A DNA stretch of 64,000 nt, taken from assembly GCF_014396975.1 (NCBI RefSeq), contig NZ_CP060719.1:1894001-1958000 (forward strand), given 5' to 3'. Below, one piece after another: positions 1 to 8,957 of the stretch (position 1 is its first letter; the number at the start of each line of letters is the position of its first letter). The position numbers were made by a program, and so were the translations under genes. The notes below the pieces were generated by a model. The model saw only the letters and a program-made list of their open reading frames with translations, searched no databases and had not been told where the DNA came from. The stretch comes from Thermomonas carbonis (GTDB lineage Bacteria; Pseudomonadota; Gammaproteobacteria; Xanthomonadales; Xanthomonadaceae).

Positions 1-2
1 CC

Positions 3-1889
3 TTCGAGCAACGCGGCGTGCTGCTGGCCGAGGCCGGCACCGGCACCGGCAAGACCTTCGCCTACCTCGTGCCCGCGCTGTTGTCCGGGATGAAGACGAT
101 CGTGTCCACCGGCACGCGCGCGCTGCAGGACCAGCTGTATTTCCGCGACCTCCCGCGGGTGCGCGACGCCTTGGGCACAGGCATCAAGAGCGCGTTGCTC
201 AAGGGTCGTTCGAACTACCTGTGCCTGTACCGAATGGAGCAGGCCAAGGGCGATCCGCAGCTGTTCAAGGGCGGGTTTTCCTCGCGCGAACAGGTCTCGC
301 AGTTCCAGCGCGTGGTCGCGTGGAGCGGGCGCACGAAGATGGGCGACCTGGCCGAACTGGAATCGCTGCCGGAAGATTCGCCGCTGCTGGCGCAGGTCAC
401 ATCGACCGCGGACAACTGCCTGGGCACCGACTGCCCGAGGTGGGGCGACTGCTTCGTGGTGCAGGCGCGCCAGCGCGCGCAGACTGCAGACCTGGTCGTC
501 GTCAACCACCACCTGCTGCTGGCCGATCTTGCGCTCAAGCAGGAGGGCTTCGGCGAAATCCTGCCGGGCGCGCAGGCCTTCGTGGTCGACGAGGCCCACC
601 AACTGCCGGAGCTCGCCGCGCAGTTCTTCGGCGAAGGGCTCGGCGCACGGCCTCTGGTCGAGTTGGCGCGCGATGCGCTGGGCGAATGCAAGGAGGTCGC
701 GGGCTCGCTGGCCAGCGTGCAGGAACCCGCGCGCGAGCTGGAACAGGCTGCGCGTGCCTTGCGCGCGAGCATGGACAACCTGCCGGTGCGCGGCACGGCG
801 TGGCGCGCGCTGGACGAGGTCGACATCGAGCCTGCATTCCAGACATTGGCCGCTGCGCTGCAGCGCATGCAGGACACGTTGGAACCGTTGCGCGAGGCCG
901 CGCCGGGATTCGATGCCTGCCACCTGCGTGCGCGCGACCAGCTTGGCCGCCTGCGCCGCTGGCTGGGCGAAAAAGTGGGGTCAGAGTCGCCTTTCGAAAC
1001 GAAAGGCGACTCTGACCCCACTTTTGACGACGAAGCACCACCCGACACCAGCGTGCACTGGTACGAACTCACCCCGCGCGGCTTCCGCCTGCAACGCACG
1101 CCGCTGGACGTATCCGCGCCGTTGCGCCGGCATCGCGAGGAATCGCGCGCGGCCTGGGTGTTCACGTCGGCCACGCTGGCCGTGTCCGGCGGGTTCTCGC
1201 ATATCGCCCAGCGGCTCGGGATCAACGAAGCAGTCGAATTGCTCGAGCCCAGCCCGTTCGACTGGGACCGGCAGGCGCTGTGCTTCCTGCCGCCGCGTCT
1301 GCCCGAACCGGCCTCGCGCGATTACGGCACCGCGCTGATCGCGACCTTGCTGCCGGTGCTGCAGGCGTCGGGCGGGCGCGCGTTCCTGCTGTTCGCCTCG
1401 CACCGCGCGCTGCGCGAGGCCGCCGAGTTGCTGCGCGACGCGCCGTGGCCGTTGTTCGTGCAGGGCAGCGAGCCGCGTCACGTGCTGCTGCAACGGTTCC
1501 GCGAGTCCGGCAACGGCGTGCTGCTGGGTACCGCGAGTTTCCGCGAAGGCGTGGATGTGGCCGGCGATGCGCTGTCGGTGGTCGTCATCGACAAGCTGCC
1601 GTTCGCGGCACCGGACGATCCGGTGTTCGAGGCACGGCTGGACGCGATCCGCCGCGCCGGCGGCAACCCGTTCCGCGACGAACAATTGCCGCAGGCGGTG
1701 ATCGCGCTCAAGCAGGGCGCCGGTCGCCTGATCCGCACCGAAACCGACCGCGGCGTGCTGGTCCTGTGCGATCCGCGCCTGACCCAGAAAAGCTACGGCA
1801 AGGTGTTCATGGATTCGTTGCCGCCGCTGCCGATCACCCGCGAGGTCGGCGACGTGCAGGCGTTCTTCGGGTCACAATCCGGCCCATGA
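3..1889 (+). CDS. yoaA: ATP-dependent DNA helicase, YoaA/DinG family (5' truncated)
   Basis: XPD-like superfamily 2 helicase; in E. coli YoaA acts in DNA repair with a clamp-loader subunit. The reading frame is open from the first bases of the window, so the true start lies upstream and the GTG at 18 is internal. Visible motifs are the Walker A AGTGTGKT at the left edge, the DEAH box VVDEAHQLPE near base 590, a cysteine cluster (C-x4-C-x5-C) around bases 417-450 that fits the family's iron-sulfur ligands, and C-terminal helicase motifs GTASFREGVDVAG and QGAGRLIRT. An in-frame 55-bp palindrome at 971-1025 adds about 18 residues (KVGSESPFETKGDSDPTF). The stop overlaps the tsaB start (ATGA), suggesting translational coupling. 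Confidence 0.93.
   Translation, partial: FEQRGVLLAEAGTGTGKTFAYLVPALLSGMKTIVSTGTRALQDQLYFRDLPRVRDALGTGIKSALLKGRSNYLCLYRMEQAKGDPQLFKGGFSSREQVSQFQRVVAWSGRTKMGDLAELESLPEDSPLLAQVTSTADNCLGTDCPRWGDCFVVQARQRAQTADLVVVNHHLLLADLALKQEGFGEILPGAQAFVVDEAHQLPELAAQFFGEGLGARPLVELARDALGECKEVAGSLASVQEPARELEQAARALRASMDNLPVRGTAWRALDEVDIEPAFQTLAAALQRMQDTLEPLREAAPGFDACHLRARDQLGRLRRWLGEKVGSESPFETKGDSDPTFDDEAPPDTSVHWYELTPRGFRLQRTPLDVSAPLRRHREESRAAWVFTSATLAVSGGFSHIAQRLGINEAVELLEPSPFDWDRQALCFLPPRLPEPASRDYGTALIATLLPVLQASGGRAFLLFASHRALREAAELLRDAPWPLFVQGSEPRHVLLQRFRESGNGVLLGTASFREGVDVAGDALSVVVIDKLPFAAPDDPVFEARLDAIRRAGGNPFRDEQLPQAVIALKQGAGRLIRTETDRGVLVLCDPRLTQKSYGKVFMDSLPPLPITREVGDVQAFFGSQSGP
971..1025. repeat. Perfect palindrome (26-bp arms, 3-nt loop) inside the helicase gene
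   Basis: Bases 971-996 (AAAAGTGGGGTCAGAGTCGC then CTTTCG) are exactly complementary to 1000-1025, with AAA at 997-999 between them. The GGGGTCAGAGTC core resembles repeats often found near REP-associated (RAYT/IS200-like) transposases in Proteobacteria; that link is from memory and no transposase lies in this window. The frame stays open on both strands. No target duplication is obvious. Confidence 0.9.
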
Positions 1890-2620
1890 AACTGCTCGCG
1901 TTCGAAACCGCCACCGAAGCCTGTTCCGTCGCCGTCTATATCGATGGCGAAGTGCGCGAACGCTTCGGGCTGGCGCCGCGCCGGCATGCGGAACTGGCGT
2001 TGCCGTGGGCGGAGGAGATGCTGGCCGAGGCCGGTATCGCCAAGTCGCAGCTCGACGCGATCGCGGTCGGGCGTGGTCCCGGTGCGTTCACTGGTGTGCG
2101 CTTGGCCATTGCCATCGCCCAGGGCATCGCGCTGGCGCTGGACCGGCCGGTGCTGCCGGTGTCCACGCTCGCAGCGCTGGCAATGCGCGCCGCTGTTCCC
2201 CCTCTCCCGCTGGCGGGAGAGGGTCGGGGTGAGGGTGGGCAAAACATCCTCGCCGCGATCGACGCACGCATGGGCGAGATCTACCTGGGGGCGTTCGCGC
2301 GTCGTGGCGATGACATCGTCGCCCTCGCTAGCGAAGTCGTGGTCAAGCCCGATATTGCCAATATTCCTGCAGGTGACGACTGGCGTGGCGTCGGCACCGG
2401 CTTTTCCGCTGCAGATGGTGCGTTGCCCCTGCGCCTGCAATGCAGGCTGGCCACGGTCGATGCCAGCGCCCTGCCGCATGCAGCAGACTTGGCCCGCTTG
2501 GCCGCACTCGCGTTCGCGCGCGGCGAAGCGGTCGCGGCGGAACGCATCGAGCCCGCCTACCTGCGCAACAACGTCGCCCTGACCCTTGCCGAGCAACAGG
2601 CCTTGCGCACCAAAGGTTGA
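1886..2620 (+). CDS. tsaB: tRNA t6A biosynthesis protein TsaB
   Basis: Subunit of the TsaB-TsaD-TsaE complex that makes N6-threonylcarbamoyladenosine at position 37 of ANN-decoding tRNAs; acts in the cytoplasm. The 244-residue protein begins MKLLAFETATEACSVA and carries the family signature GRGPGAFTGVRLAIAIAQG and IDARMGEIY; the C-terminus PAYLRNNVA matches E. coli TsaB. It is slightly longer than the usual 225-235 residues because a GC-rich repeat encodes PPLPLAGEGRGEGG (residues 105-118) in the loop just before the IDARMGE strand. The start overlaps the helicase stop by four bases. Confidence 0.95.
   Translation: MKLLAFETATEACSVAVYIDGEVRERFGLAPRRHAELALPWAEEMLAEAGIAKSQLDAIAVGRGPGAFTGVRLAIAIAQGIALALDRPVLPVSTLAALAMRAAVPPLPLAGEGRGEGGQNILAAIDARMGEIYLGAFARRGDDIVALASEVVVKPDIANIPAGDDWRGVGTGFSAADGALPLRLQCRLATVDASALPHAADLARLAALAFARGEAVAAERIEPAYLRNNVALTLAEQQALRTKG
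2198..2239. repeat. REP-like CCCTCTCCCGC hairpin repeat inside tsaB
   Basis: Bases 2200-2210 (CCCTCTCCCGC) pair with 2213-2223 (GCGGGAGAGGG) around a 2-nt loop, followed by a TCGGGGTGAGGGTG tail. The same CCCTCTCCCG hairpin recurs between ahpC and ahpF at 57888-57910. Elements of this form are, from memory, a dispersed intergenic family in Xanthomonadaceae. Here it is read in frame as PPLPLAGEGRGEGG. Confidence 0.85.
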
Positions 2621-2689
2621 CGGGCGTCGCTTGTCGCCCTTGGCATTCTGGTTATGCTGCAAAGCAGCAGTCCAGAAGTGGGGTGTGGC

Positions 2690-3175
2690 ATGGCAAACAG
2701 GAACTGGGTGTTGGCCGGCATGCTGGTGGCGCTGCCGGCAATCGCCGAAGACGTGGCCTTCGAGGGCCACACGCTGGAGGTGGATGCCAGCCGCGAAGCG
2801 CGTCCGATCATGGGCATGCGCGGCACCCGCTATTCCATCCCGGGATCGGCATCGCAGATCGTCGGCAGGGTCCAGTACTGCGCCGCGCAGCAGCCGGCGG
2901 CGATCACGATCGAATCGGTGGATGCCGAGGCCGGACGGTTGGTGGCGGGAAGTCGCGCCGCCTATCGGCAGAAAGGCCGGCGAAGCGTGCGCGCGCGGAT
3001 GACGGTCGAGACCGGCGAGGGCAATTTCCTGGTCGTCTTCACTGATCTGGCGACGGCATCGGCCGATACCGGCGGCTTTGCACCGCTGATCCAGCAGGAT
3101 GGCGCGGGCTGGGAAAGCGCACTGGAGGCGGTGATCGGCATCGAGCAGCCATTGCTCGACTGCATGTTCCGCTGA
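2690..3175 (+). CDS. Hypothetical exported protein
   Basis: Not recognised. The 161-residue product starts MANRNWVLAGMLVALPAIAE, which looks like a short signal peptide cleaved after the Ala-rich stretch, so a periplasmic location is inferred. The mature part has two cysteines (VQYCAAQ and LLDCMFR at the extreme C-terminus) that could form a disulfide. An upstream in-frame ATG at 2654 would add 12 residues ahead of the signal peptide and is less likely. The gene converges on the TonB-family gene, whose stop lies 20 bases away. No function is proposed. Confidence 0.7.
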   Translation: MANRNWVLAGMLVALPAIAEDVAFEGHTLEVDASREARPIMGMRGTRYSIPGSASQIVGRVQYCAAQQPAAITIESVDAEAGRLVAGSRAAYRQKGRRSVRARMTVETGEGNFLVVFTDLATASADTGGFAPLIQQDGAGWESALEAVIGIEQPLLDCMFR

Positions 3176-3194
3176 GCGGTCTTTCGCCGGGTTT

Positions 3195-4085
3195 CTAACG
3201 GTCGATCAGCTCGCCGCCGGGCAGAAACTGCCAGGTGCGTGTGACGTGCAGCACGTCGGGATCTTCCTGGGTCTTCGGCAGCGGCGAGAACGGCTGCGAC
3301 AGCCTGACGATGCGGCTGGCGGCCTCGTCCAGCATCGGCACGTGGCTGGACTGGACGATGCGGATGCTTTCCACGCTGCCATCGCGGCGCACGCCCACGC
3401 TGATCACCACCAGTCCGCCGATGCGGCGGCGGCGCGCTTCGTCCGGATAGTTGAGGTTGCCGACGCGTTCGACCCGATCCACCCAGCCGCGCAGGTAATC
3501 GGCCCAGGCGTATTCCTTGGTGCTGGCGGAAACGAACTTGCGCTTCGGCCGCTTGGCATATTCCTGCGAGCGCAGCTGGATCTCCGCGGCCAGCCGCGCC
3601 ATTTCGATGTCGCGGTCGATTTTTTCGCGGCCTTGCGGCGCCTGGTTGGCGTCGACCTGCTGCAACGGTTGCGGCATCGGCAGGCTCTGGGTGGCATTCG
3701 CTGAAGCCACCACCCGCGCATCCGGCGGCGGGCTTGGGCTGGGCGATTGCGCGTGCAGCGGACGCGGTGCCAGCCCGTCGACGGGTTGCGGCAGCGGGCC
3801 GGCCTGCGGGGCGGTGGGCCGGCTGCTCTTGTCGTGCTCGCCGCCACCCTGGTTATTGGCCTGGGCCAGGAAGTCCGCCTGCGCCGGGGTCAGCGGCGTC
3901 TGCGTGCGGCTCAGGATCACGTCCAGGGTGGGCAGCATCGGCGCCGCGTCCTCGACCGCGAAGCCGATGCCGAGGATCACCATCGCATGCACCAGCACCG
4001 ACAGCACCAAGGTCGCGCCGAGGCGCTCCGACTCGCCGATGCGGGGCGGCGCAGGCAGCGACGCGGGGGCGGCGGCCGCGCCCAT
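3195..4085 (-). CDS. TonB-family energy transducer-like protein
   Basis: Inner-membrane-anchored periplasmic protein with a C-terminal TonB fold, a class that passes proton-motive-force energy to outer-membrane receptors. An N-terminal hydrophobic segment (GATLVLSVLVHAMVILGIGF, about residues 24-46) is followed by a long Pro/Gln/Ala-rich linker and a C-terminal domain from about residue 195 with NYPDEARRRRIGG and the last strand TRTWQFLPGGELIDR. The ATG shares one base with the gshB stop (TGATG), so coupling to gshB is likely; a GTG one codon upstream is the alternative. No exbB or exbD lies nearby and the receptor partner is unknown. Confidence 0.85.
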   Translation of the reverse strand: MGAAAAPASLPAPPRIGESERLGATLVLSVLVHAMVILGIGFAVEDAAPMLPTLDVILSRTQTPLTPAQADFLAQANNQGGGEHDKSSRPTAPQAGPLPQPVDGLAPRPLHAQSPSPSPPPDARVVASANATQSLPMPQPLQQVDANQAPQGREKIDRDIEMARLAAEIQLRSQEYAKRPKRKFVSASTKEYAWADYLRGWVDRVERVGNLNYPDEARRRRIGGLVVISVGVRRDGSVESIRIVQSSHVPMLDEAASRIVRLSQPFSPLPKTQEDPDVLHVTRTWQFLPGGELIDR

Positions 4086-5047
4086 CACGCCACCGACGTG
4101 GCTTCGATGCGGTCGAACAGGGTGCCGGCGATGTTGAGGCCGAACTGCGCGTCCAGTTCGCGGATGCAGGTCGGGCTGGTGACGTTGACCTCGGTCAGGT
4201 AGTCGCCGATCACGTCCAGGCCGACGAACAGCATGCCGCGGCGTTTCATCTCCGGACCCACCTGCGCTGCGATCCAGCGGTCGCGCTCCGTCAACGGCCG
4301 GCCTTCGCCACGCCCGCCGGCGGCCAGGTTGCCGCGGAATTCATCGCCCTGCGGGATGCGTGCCAGGCAGTAATCGACCGGCTCGCCATCGACCAGCAGG
4401 ATCCGCTTGTCGCCGTCCACGATCTCCGGCAGGTAACGCTGCGCCATCGCCAGGTGCACACCGCCCTGGGTCAGGGTTTCCAGGATCACGTTGAGGTTCG
4501 CCTCGCCGGCGCGGGCGCGGAAAATCGAACGCCCGCCCATGCCGTCGAGCGGCTTCAGCACGGCCTCGCCGTGTTCGCCGACGAAGGCCTTGAGCGCCTT
4601 CGCGTCACGGCTGACCAGGATCGGCGGGCAGCACTGCGGGAACAGCAGCGCGGCCAGTTTCTCGTTGAAGTCGCGCAGGCCCTGCGGGTCGTTGACCACG
4701 CGCGCGCCCTGGCGCTGGGCCATGCCCAGCAACTGGGTGTCGTGGAGGTAGGCGGCATCCACCGGTGGATCCTTGCGCATCAGCACCACGTGGCCGGGGC
4801 CGAAGTCGAGTTCCTGCCAATCGCCCAGGCGGAAATGGCTACCCTGCATGTCCTGCACCGTGAGCGGGGCGGTCATGGCCACCGCTCGCGCGCCGCGCAA
4901 CGCCAGCCCGCCGGGGCGAACATAATGCAGCCGATGGCCGCGCCGCTGGGCCTCCAGCAGCATCGCGAAACTGGAGTCTTTCGCGGTCTTGATGGACTCG
5001 ATCGGGTCCATCACCACCACGACGTCGAGGGGTGCGGCGTCTGTCAT
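4085..5047 (-). CDS. gshB: Glutathione synthetase
   Basis: ATP-grasp ligase joining gamma-glutamylcysteine to glycine, the last step of glutathione synthesis; cytoplasmic. The 320-residue product contains DVVVVMDPIESIK at the N-terminus, KPLDGMGGRSIFR (ATP-grasp glycine loop), GNLAAGGRGEGRPL and GLDVIGDYLTEVNVTSPTC near the C-terminus, all family hallmarks. An ATG four codons upstream (5059) is an alternative start and neither has a strong Shine-Dalgarno. It is divergent from pilG, an arrangement typical of xanthomonads, and overlaps the downstream TonB-family gene. Confidence 0.96.
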   Translation of the reverse strand: MTDAAPLDVVVVMDPIESIKTAKDSSFAMLLEAQRRGHRLHYVRPGGLALRGARAVAMTAPLTVQDMQGSHFRLGDWQELDFGPGHVVLMRKDPPVDAAYLHDTQLLGMAQRQGARVVNDPQGLRDFNEKLAALLFPQCCPPILVSRDAKALKAFVGEHGEAVLKPLDGMGGRSIFRARAGEANLNVILETLTQGGVHLAMAQRYLPEIVDGDKRILLVDGEPVDYCLARIPQGDEFRGNLAAGGRGEGRPLTERDRWIAAQVGPEMKRRGMLFVGLDVIGDYLTEVNVTSPTCIRELDAQFGLNIAGTLFDRIEATSVA

Positions 5048-5122
5048 CTGCAGGTCCATGGCGGGCTGCGAAGATGGTAGCAGGCGACGCGCAGCGTCCA
5101 TCGATGTGACGCATTGCGGCGC

Positions 5123-5153
5123 TTGACAGGCCGCGTGCGGGCTGGGATATAGA
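5123..5153 (+). promoter_or_regulatory. Candidate sigma-70 promoter for the pilG operon
   Basis: TTGACA at 5123-5128 is a perfect -35 match. TATAGA at 5148-5153 is a 4/6 match to the -10, but the spacer is 19 bp, longer than optimal. It lies 53 bases upstream of the pilG ATG, which itself has AAGGGGA as ribosome-binding site. Prediction only. Confidence 0.45.
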
Positions 5154-5206
5154 CAGTCCGGCTGCAGTGCAAAAACAGCAGCGGGCAATGGCGGCAAGGG
5201 GAACGC

Positions 5207-5608
5207 ATGGCGCAGCAAGACGAGACAGGCATCAACCTCCAGGGTTTGAGGGTGATGGTCATCGACGACTCGAAGACGATCCGGCGCACGGCGGAAACGC
5301 TGCTTGCGCGGGAGGGCTGCGACGTGGTCACCGCAACCGACGGGTTCGAGGCGCTGGCGAAGATCGCCGACCACAACCCGCAGATCATTTTCGTGGACAT
5401 CATGATGCCGCGGCTCGACGGCTATCAGGCCTGCGCGCTGATCAAGAACAACCAGACATTCAAAACTGTGCCCGTGATCATGCTTTCGTCGAAGGATGGT
5501 TTGTTCGACAAGGCGCGTGGTCGTATCGTGGGCTCCGAGCAATATCTGACCAAGCCCTTCACTCGTGAAGAACTGCTTGGTGCCATTCGGAAGTACGTCA
5601 ACGCCTGA
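5207..5608 (+). CDS. pilG: Twitching-motility response regulator PilG
   Basis: Stand-alone CheY-like receiver of the Pil-Chp pathway, phosphorylated by the ChpA kinase and promoting type IV pilus extension. The 133-residue protein has the acidic pocket VIDDSKTIRR, the phospho-acceptor Asp64 in IIFVDIMMPRLDG, Ser/Thr in VIMLSSKDG and Lys in LTKPFTREE. It has the short N-terminal extension typical of PilG (MAQQDETGINLQGL). It opens a seven-gene operon, with a 19-bp gap to pilH. Confidence 0.96.
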   Translation: MAQQDETGINLQGLRVMVIDDSKTIRRTAETLLAREGCDVVTATDGFEALAKIADHNPQIIFVDIMMPRLDGYQACALIKNNQTFKTVPVIMLSSKDGLFDKARGRIVGSEQYLTKPFTREELLGAIRKYVNA

Positions 5609-5626
5609 CCGGGGGGTAGGGCATCA

Positions 5627-5992
5627 ATGGCACGCATACTGCTGATCGAGGATTCGCCGACCGAGGCCGCGGTGATGACCCAGTTGCTGGAACGCAACGG
5701 GCACCACGTGACCACGTCGGGTAGCGCGGAGGATGGCATCGCCACCTGCCGCCGCGACAAGCCGGACCTCGTGCTGATGGACGTGGTGCTGCCCGGCATG
5801 AACGGCTTCCAGGCCACCCGCGCGCTGTCGCGCGATGTCGACACCAGCCACATCCCGGTCCTCATCGTCAGCACCAAGGGCCTTGAAACCGACCGCGTCT
5901 GGGGACTGCGCCAGGGCGCCAAGGACTACATCGTCAAGCCGCCGCGCGAAAGCGATCTCATCGCGCGCATCAACGCACTGATCGGGCACTGA
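5627..5992 (+). CDS. pilH: Twitching-motility response regulator PilH
   Basis: Second single-domain receiver of the Pil-Chp system; in Pseudomonas it opposes PilG, probably as a phosphate sink favouring pilus retraction. The 121-residue sequence has LLIEDSPTEAAV, phospho-acceptor Asp52 in LVLMDVVLPGMNGFQ, VLIVSTKG and IVKPPRESDL. It lies 19 bp after pilG and 3 bp before pilI, clearly in one transcript. Confidence 0.95.
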   Translation: MARILLIEDSPTEAAVMTQLLERNGHHVTTSGSAEDGIATCRRDKPDLVLMDVVLPGMNGFQATRALSRDVDTSHIPVLIVSTKGLETDRVWGLRQGAKDYIVKPPRESDLIARINALIGH

Positions 5993-5994
5993 GC

Positions 5995-6822
5995 ATGGCC
6001 AAGCGCGGCAAGCAGAAGCAGAAAGGCAAGCCGCAGGCGGCCACCGCCGTCGAGGCCGTGTCCGCCGCGCCGGACGAGATTGCCGCGATCGAAGCTGAGT
6101 CCGTCGAGGCGCTGGTCGTCGAGTCGGAAGAGGCACCGCAGCCCGAGGTCCAGCTGGAGCCCGCCGGCGCACTCGAAATGGTCGAGGCCGTCGAGGAGGC
6201 TTCGCCGGAAATGATCGAGCCGTCCTTGCAGCAAGCGCCGCCCCCTGCGCGCTCCAAGCCTGCGCGCCGGGTGTCGTCGCGTCCGCGCGACAAGCGCTCG
6301 CCGTTCCTGGTGCTGGCCGATTACGAACAACGCAGCCTGGCCCACGTGGCCGGCCTGCCGGAACAGCTGGATGCGCCGGGCCTGTGGCGCGGCGTGGCCT
6401 ACCGGGTCGGTTCGCACCGGCTCGCGTCAGGCTTCGATGAAGTGGTGGAAATCATGCCGCTGCCGCTGGTCAGTCACGTGCCCGGCTCGCTGCCTTGGAT
6501 GCTCGGCGTGGCCAACGTCCGCGGCACCCTGCTGCCGGTGGTCGACCTCAAGCAGTTCCTCGAGGGCGAGCGCACCGTGCTGCATGAAAGCCAGCGCGTG
6601 CTGGTGGTTCGCCAGCCCGGTGGCGATGTTGCCGTCACCATCGACGAGTTGTACGGCCAGCGCAGCTTCGTCGACGGCCAAGGCATCGATGTCGAATCGG
6701 TGTCCGAAGGCCGCTATGCGTACTTCATCGATCGTGCCTACCGCATCAACGAGCAGGATTGGGGCGTGTTCAGCCTCGACCGCCTCGCCCGTACTCCCGA
6801 ATTCCGCCAAGCCGCCGCCTAA
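5995..6822 (+). CDS. pilI: CheW-like adaptor PilI with long N-terminal extension
   Basis: Couples the PilJ receptor to the ChpA kinase. The CheW fold spans roughly residues 100-265 (FDEVVEIMPLPLVSHVPG, LPWMLGVANVRGTLLPVVDL, GVFSLDRLA). About 95 residues ahead of it are basic (MAKRGKQKQKGK) then Ala/Glu/Pro-rich and probably disordered. The total of 275 residues is much longer than Pseudomonas PilI, about 178 from memory. The tail may tether the adaptor or bind another partner; that is inference. Confidence 0.92.
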   Translation: MAKRGKQKQKGKPQAATAVEAVSAAPDEIAAIEAESVEALVVESEEAPQPEVQLEPAGALEMVEAVEEASPEMIEPSLQQAPPPARSKPARRVSSRPRDKRSPFLVLADYEQRSLAHVAGLPEQLDAPGLWRGVAYRVGSHRLASGFDEVVEIMPLPLVSHVPGSLPWMLGVANVRGTLLPVVDLKQFLEGERTVLHESQRVLVVRQPGGDVAVTIDELYGQRSFVDGQGIDVESVSEGRYAYFIDRAYRINEQDWGVFSLDRLARTPEFRQAAA

Positions 6823-6855
6823 CCCGCGGACCCATACGCAACCCGAGGTCGCAAC

Positions 6856-8871
6856 ATGAGCACTCTGATGGATTCCGTCGCCGGCAAGGGCCGCAACATC
6901 AGCACCAACTTCTGGATCTGGTTGCTGATCGGTTCCCTGCTGGTCTTCGCCGGCAACACCTTGTACGCAACCACCAAGGCCTCGCGTCTCGGTGGTGCCA
7001 GTACTGCGGCCTCGCGCCTGCAGCTGAACTCGCAACGGCTGACCAACCAGGGCCGCGATGCGGTCGCGGGCGATGCGCAGGCATTCGACGCGTTCAAGGC
7101 GACCAAGAGCGAAGTCGACGAGGACATCAAGACCCTCAACGATCGCTTCGGTGACCAGGCTGGCGTCTCCGGTCCGATCCGCACGGTGAGCAACACCTGG
7201 GATCCGCTGGCAAAGCGCGCCGACGAAGTGATGGCCTCCCAGCAAGCGGTGCTGGCATTGGCCGGCCGCGCCGACAGCTTCAGCACCAAGGTGCCGCAGC
7301 TGCAGGCGCAGTTGAACGAAGTGGTGCGTGGCCTGGCGTCCGGTGGTGCCGGTTCCGGCCAGGTGTTCACTGCGCTGCAGCAGGTGGTGACGTCGGCGGC
7401 CATGGCCCGCCGCATCGCCGAATTGCGTGCCGGCGGCAGTGGTGCCCAGGTCGCCGCGGACGCCCTCGGTCGCGACTCCGCGGTGTTCGACCGCTCGATG
7501 AATGCGCTGCGCAACGGCAGCGGCGACATTGCCAAGGTCACCGCTGCTGGTGCGGTCGCCCCGCTCAACCAGGCCGCGACCCTGTGGGCCGGCATGAAGA
7601 AGGATCTCGACGGCATCGTCGGCGACTCGCGCAAGCTGATCGGCGCGCAGGCGTCGGCCACCGCCCTCGCCAGCGGTTCGGACAAGTTGCTCTCGGACAG
7701 CGAAAGCCTGTTCGCGGCATTCACCTCGTTCGGCTCGCTGAAGGACACCAGCATCGTCGGCGGTGTCTGGGTCAGCATCCTGTCCGGTCTGTTGATGCTG
7801 TTCTCGATCGGTGGCCTGGTCTGGTCGCAGGGTCGCGCCCAACGCCTGCGCTACCACACCACCAAGGAACTCAATGACCGCAACCAGGAGGCGATCATGC
7901 GCCTGCTGGACGAAATGGGTTCGCTCGCGGAAGGCGACCTGACCGTGAAGGCGACGGTGACCGAGGACATGACCGGCGCGATCGCGGACTCGATCAACTT
8001 CGCGGTGGAACAGCTGCGTACCCTGGTGGCGACGATCAACGACACCTCCGTGCAGGTGGCCTCCAGCGCACAGGAAACGCAGGCGACCGCCATGCACCTG
8101 GCCGACGCCGCCGAGCACCAAGCGCAGGAAATCAATTCCGCCACCGATCGCATCAACGAAATCGCTTCGAGCATTAACCAGGTCTCGCGCAACTCCGCCG
8201 ACTCGGCCGAGGTGGCGCGTCGCTCGGTGCAGATCGCGACCAACGGCGCTGGCGTGGTGCGGCAGACGATCGCCGGCATGGACAGCATCCGCGACCAGAT
8301 CCAGGAAACCTCGAAGCGCATCAAGCGACTGGGCGAAAGCTCGCAGGAAATCGGCTCGATCGTGGAACTGATCAACGACATCTCCGAGCAGACCAACATC
8401 CTGGCGCTGAACGCAGCCATCCAGGCGGCCTCGGCCGGTGAAGCAGGCCGCGGGTTCGCGGTGGTGGCCGACGAAGTGCAACGACTCGCGGAACGCTCCT
8501 CCGGCGCGACCAAGCGCATCGAATCGCTGGTGCAGACCATTCAGGCCGATACCAACGAAGCCGTCAGCTCGATGGAGCAGACGACCTCGGAAGTGGTCGC
8601 CGGTGCCCGACTGGCCGAGGACGCGGGTACCGCGCTGGGCGAGATCGAAAAGGTGTCGTCCGACTTGTCGGGCCTGATTGAAGGCATCTCGGTGGCGGCG
8701 CAGGAACAGTCTACCGCGGCAACCGACATCACCCAGACGATGAACACGATCCAGTCGATCACTGCGCAGACCTCGCAAGGTGCGAGCCAGACCGTGCAAT
8801 CGATCGGAAACCTTGCCCAACTCGCGTCCGACCTGCGTCGTTCGGTCGCCGACTTCAAGCTGCCGGCCTGA
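6856..8871 (+). CDS. pilJ: Twitching-motility methyl-accepting chemotaxis receptor PilJ
   Basis: Transmembrane receptor of the Pil-Chp system, which in Pseudomonas senses pilus tension and surface contact. The 671-residue protein has a first membrane segment near residues 15-38 ([20 protein letters not shown]), a helical periplasmic domain to about residue 300, a second segment ([20 protein letters not shown]), a HAMP-like region with [20 protein letters not shown], and a signalling domain whose tip reads [20 protein letters not shown]. Methylation would normally need PilK and ChpB, but no pilK is present here and the ChpB-like protein looks inactive. Confidence 0.95.
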   Translation: MSTLMDSVAGKGRNISTNFWIWLLIGSLLVFAGNTLYATTKASRLGGASTAASRLQLNSQRLTNQGRDAVAGDAQAFDAFKATKSEVDEDIKTLNDRFGDQAGVSGPIRTVSNTWDPLAKRADEVMASQQAVLALAGRADSFSTKVPQLQAQLNEVVRGLASGGAGSGQVFTALQQVVTSAAMARRIAELRAGGSGAQVAADALGRDSAVFDRSMNALRNGSGDIAKVTAAGAVAPLNQAATLWAGMKKDLDGIVGDSRKLIGAQASATALASGSDKLLSDSESLFAAFTSFGSLKDTSIVGGVWVSILSGLLMLFSIGGLVWSQGRAQRLRYHTTKELNDRNQEAIMRLLDEMGSLAEGDLTVKATVTEDMTGAIADSINFAVEQLRTLVATINDTSVQVASSAQETQATAMHLADAAEHQAQEINSATDRINEIASSINQVSRNSADSAEVARRSVQIATNGAGVVRQTIAGMDSIRDQIQETSKRIKRLGESSQEIGSIVELINDISEQTNILALNAAIQAASAGEAGRGFAVVADEVQRLAERSSGATKRIESLVQTIQADTNEAVSSMEQTTSEVVAGARLAEDAGTALGEIEKVSSDLSGLIEGISVAAQEQSTAATDITQTMNTIQSITAQTSQGASQTVQSIGNLAQLASDLRRSVADFKLPA

Positions 8872-8897
8872 GTGCAGGCAGGAAACCAGAGGTCGGG

Positions 8898-8957
8898 ATG
8901 AACAGCACCCACCAGGCAAGCCCCGCGTCGCGGGGCGATAGCGGAGCTTCGCGATGA
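8898..8957 (+). CDS. Possible 19-codon leader ORF ahead of chpA
   Basis: An ATG at 8898 with GAGG upstream opens a frame encoding [19 protein letters not shown]. It ends at a TGA overlapping the chpA ATG (ATGA). A 7-bp hairpin (GCCCCGC / GCGGGGC, 8920-8936) lies within it. This geometry would suit translational coupling or re-initiation for the very long chpA. It may equally be chance, since GC-rich spacers often stay open. Confidence 0.3.
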   Translation: MNSTHQASPASRGDSGASR

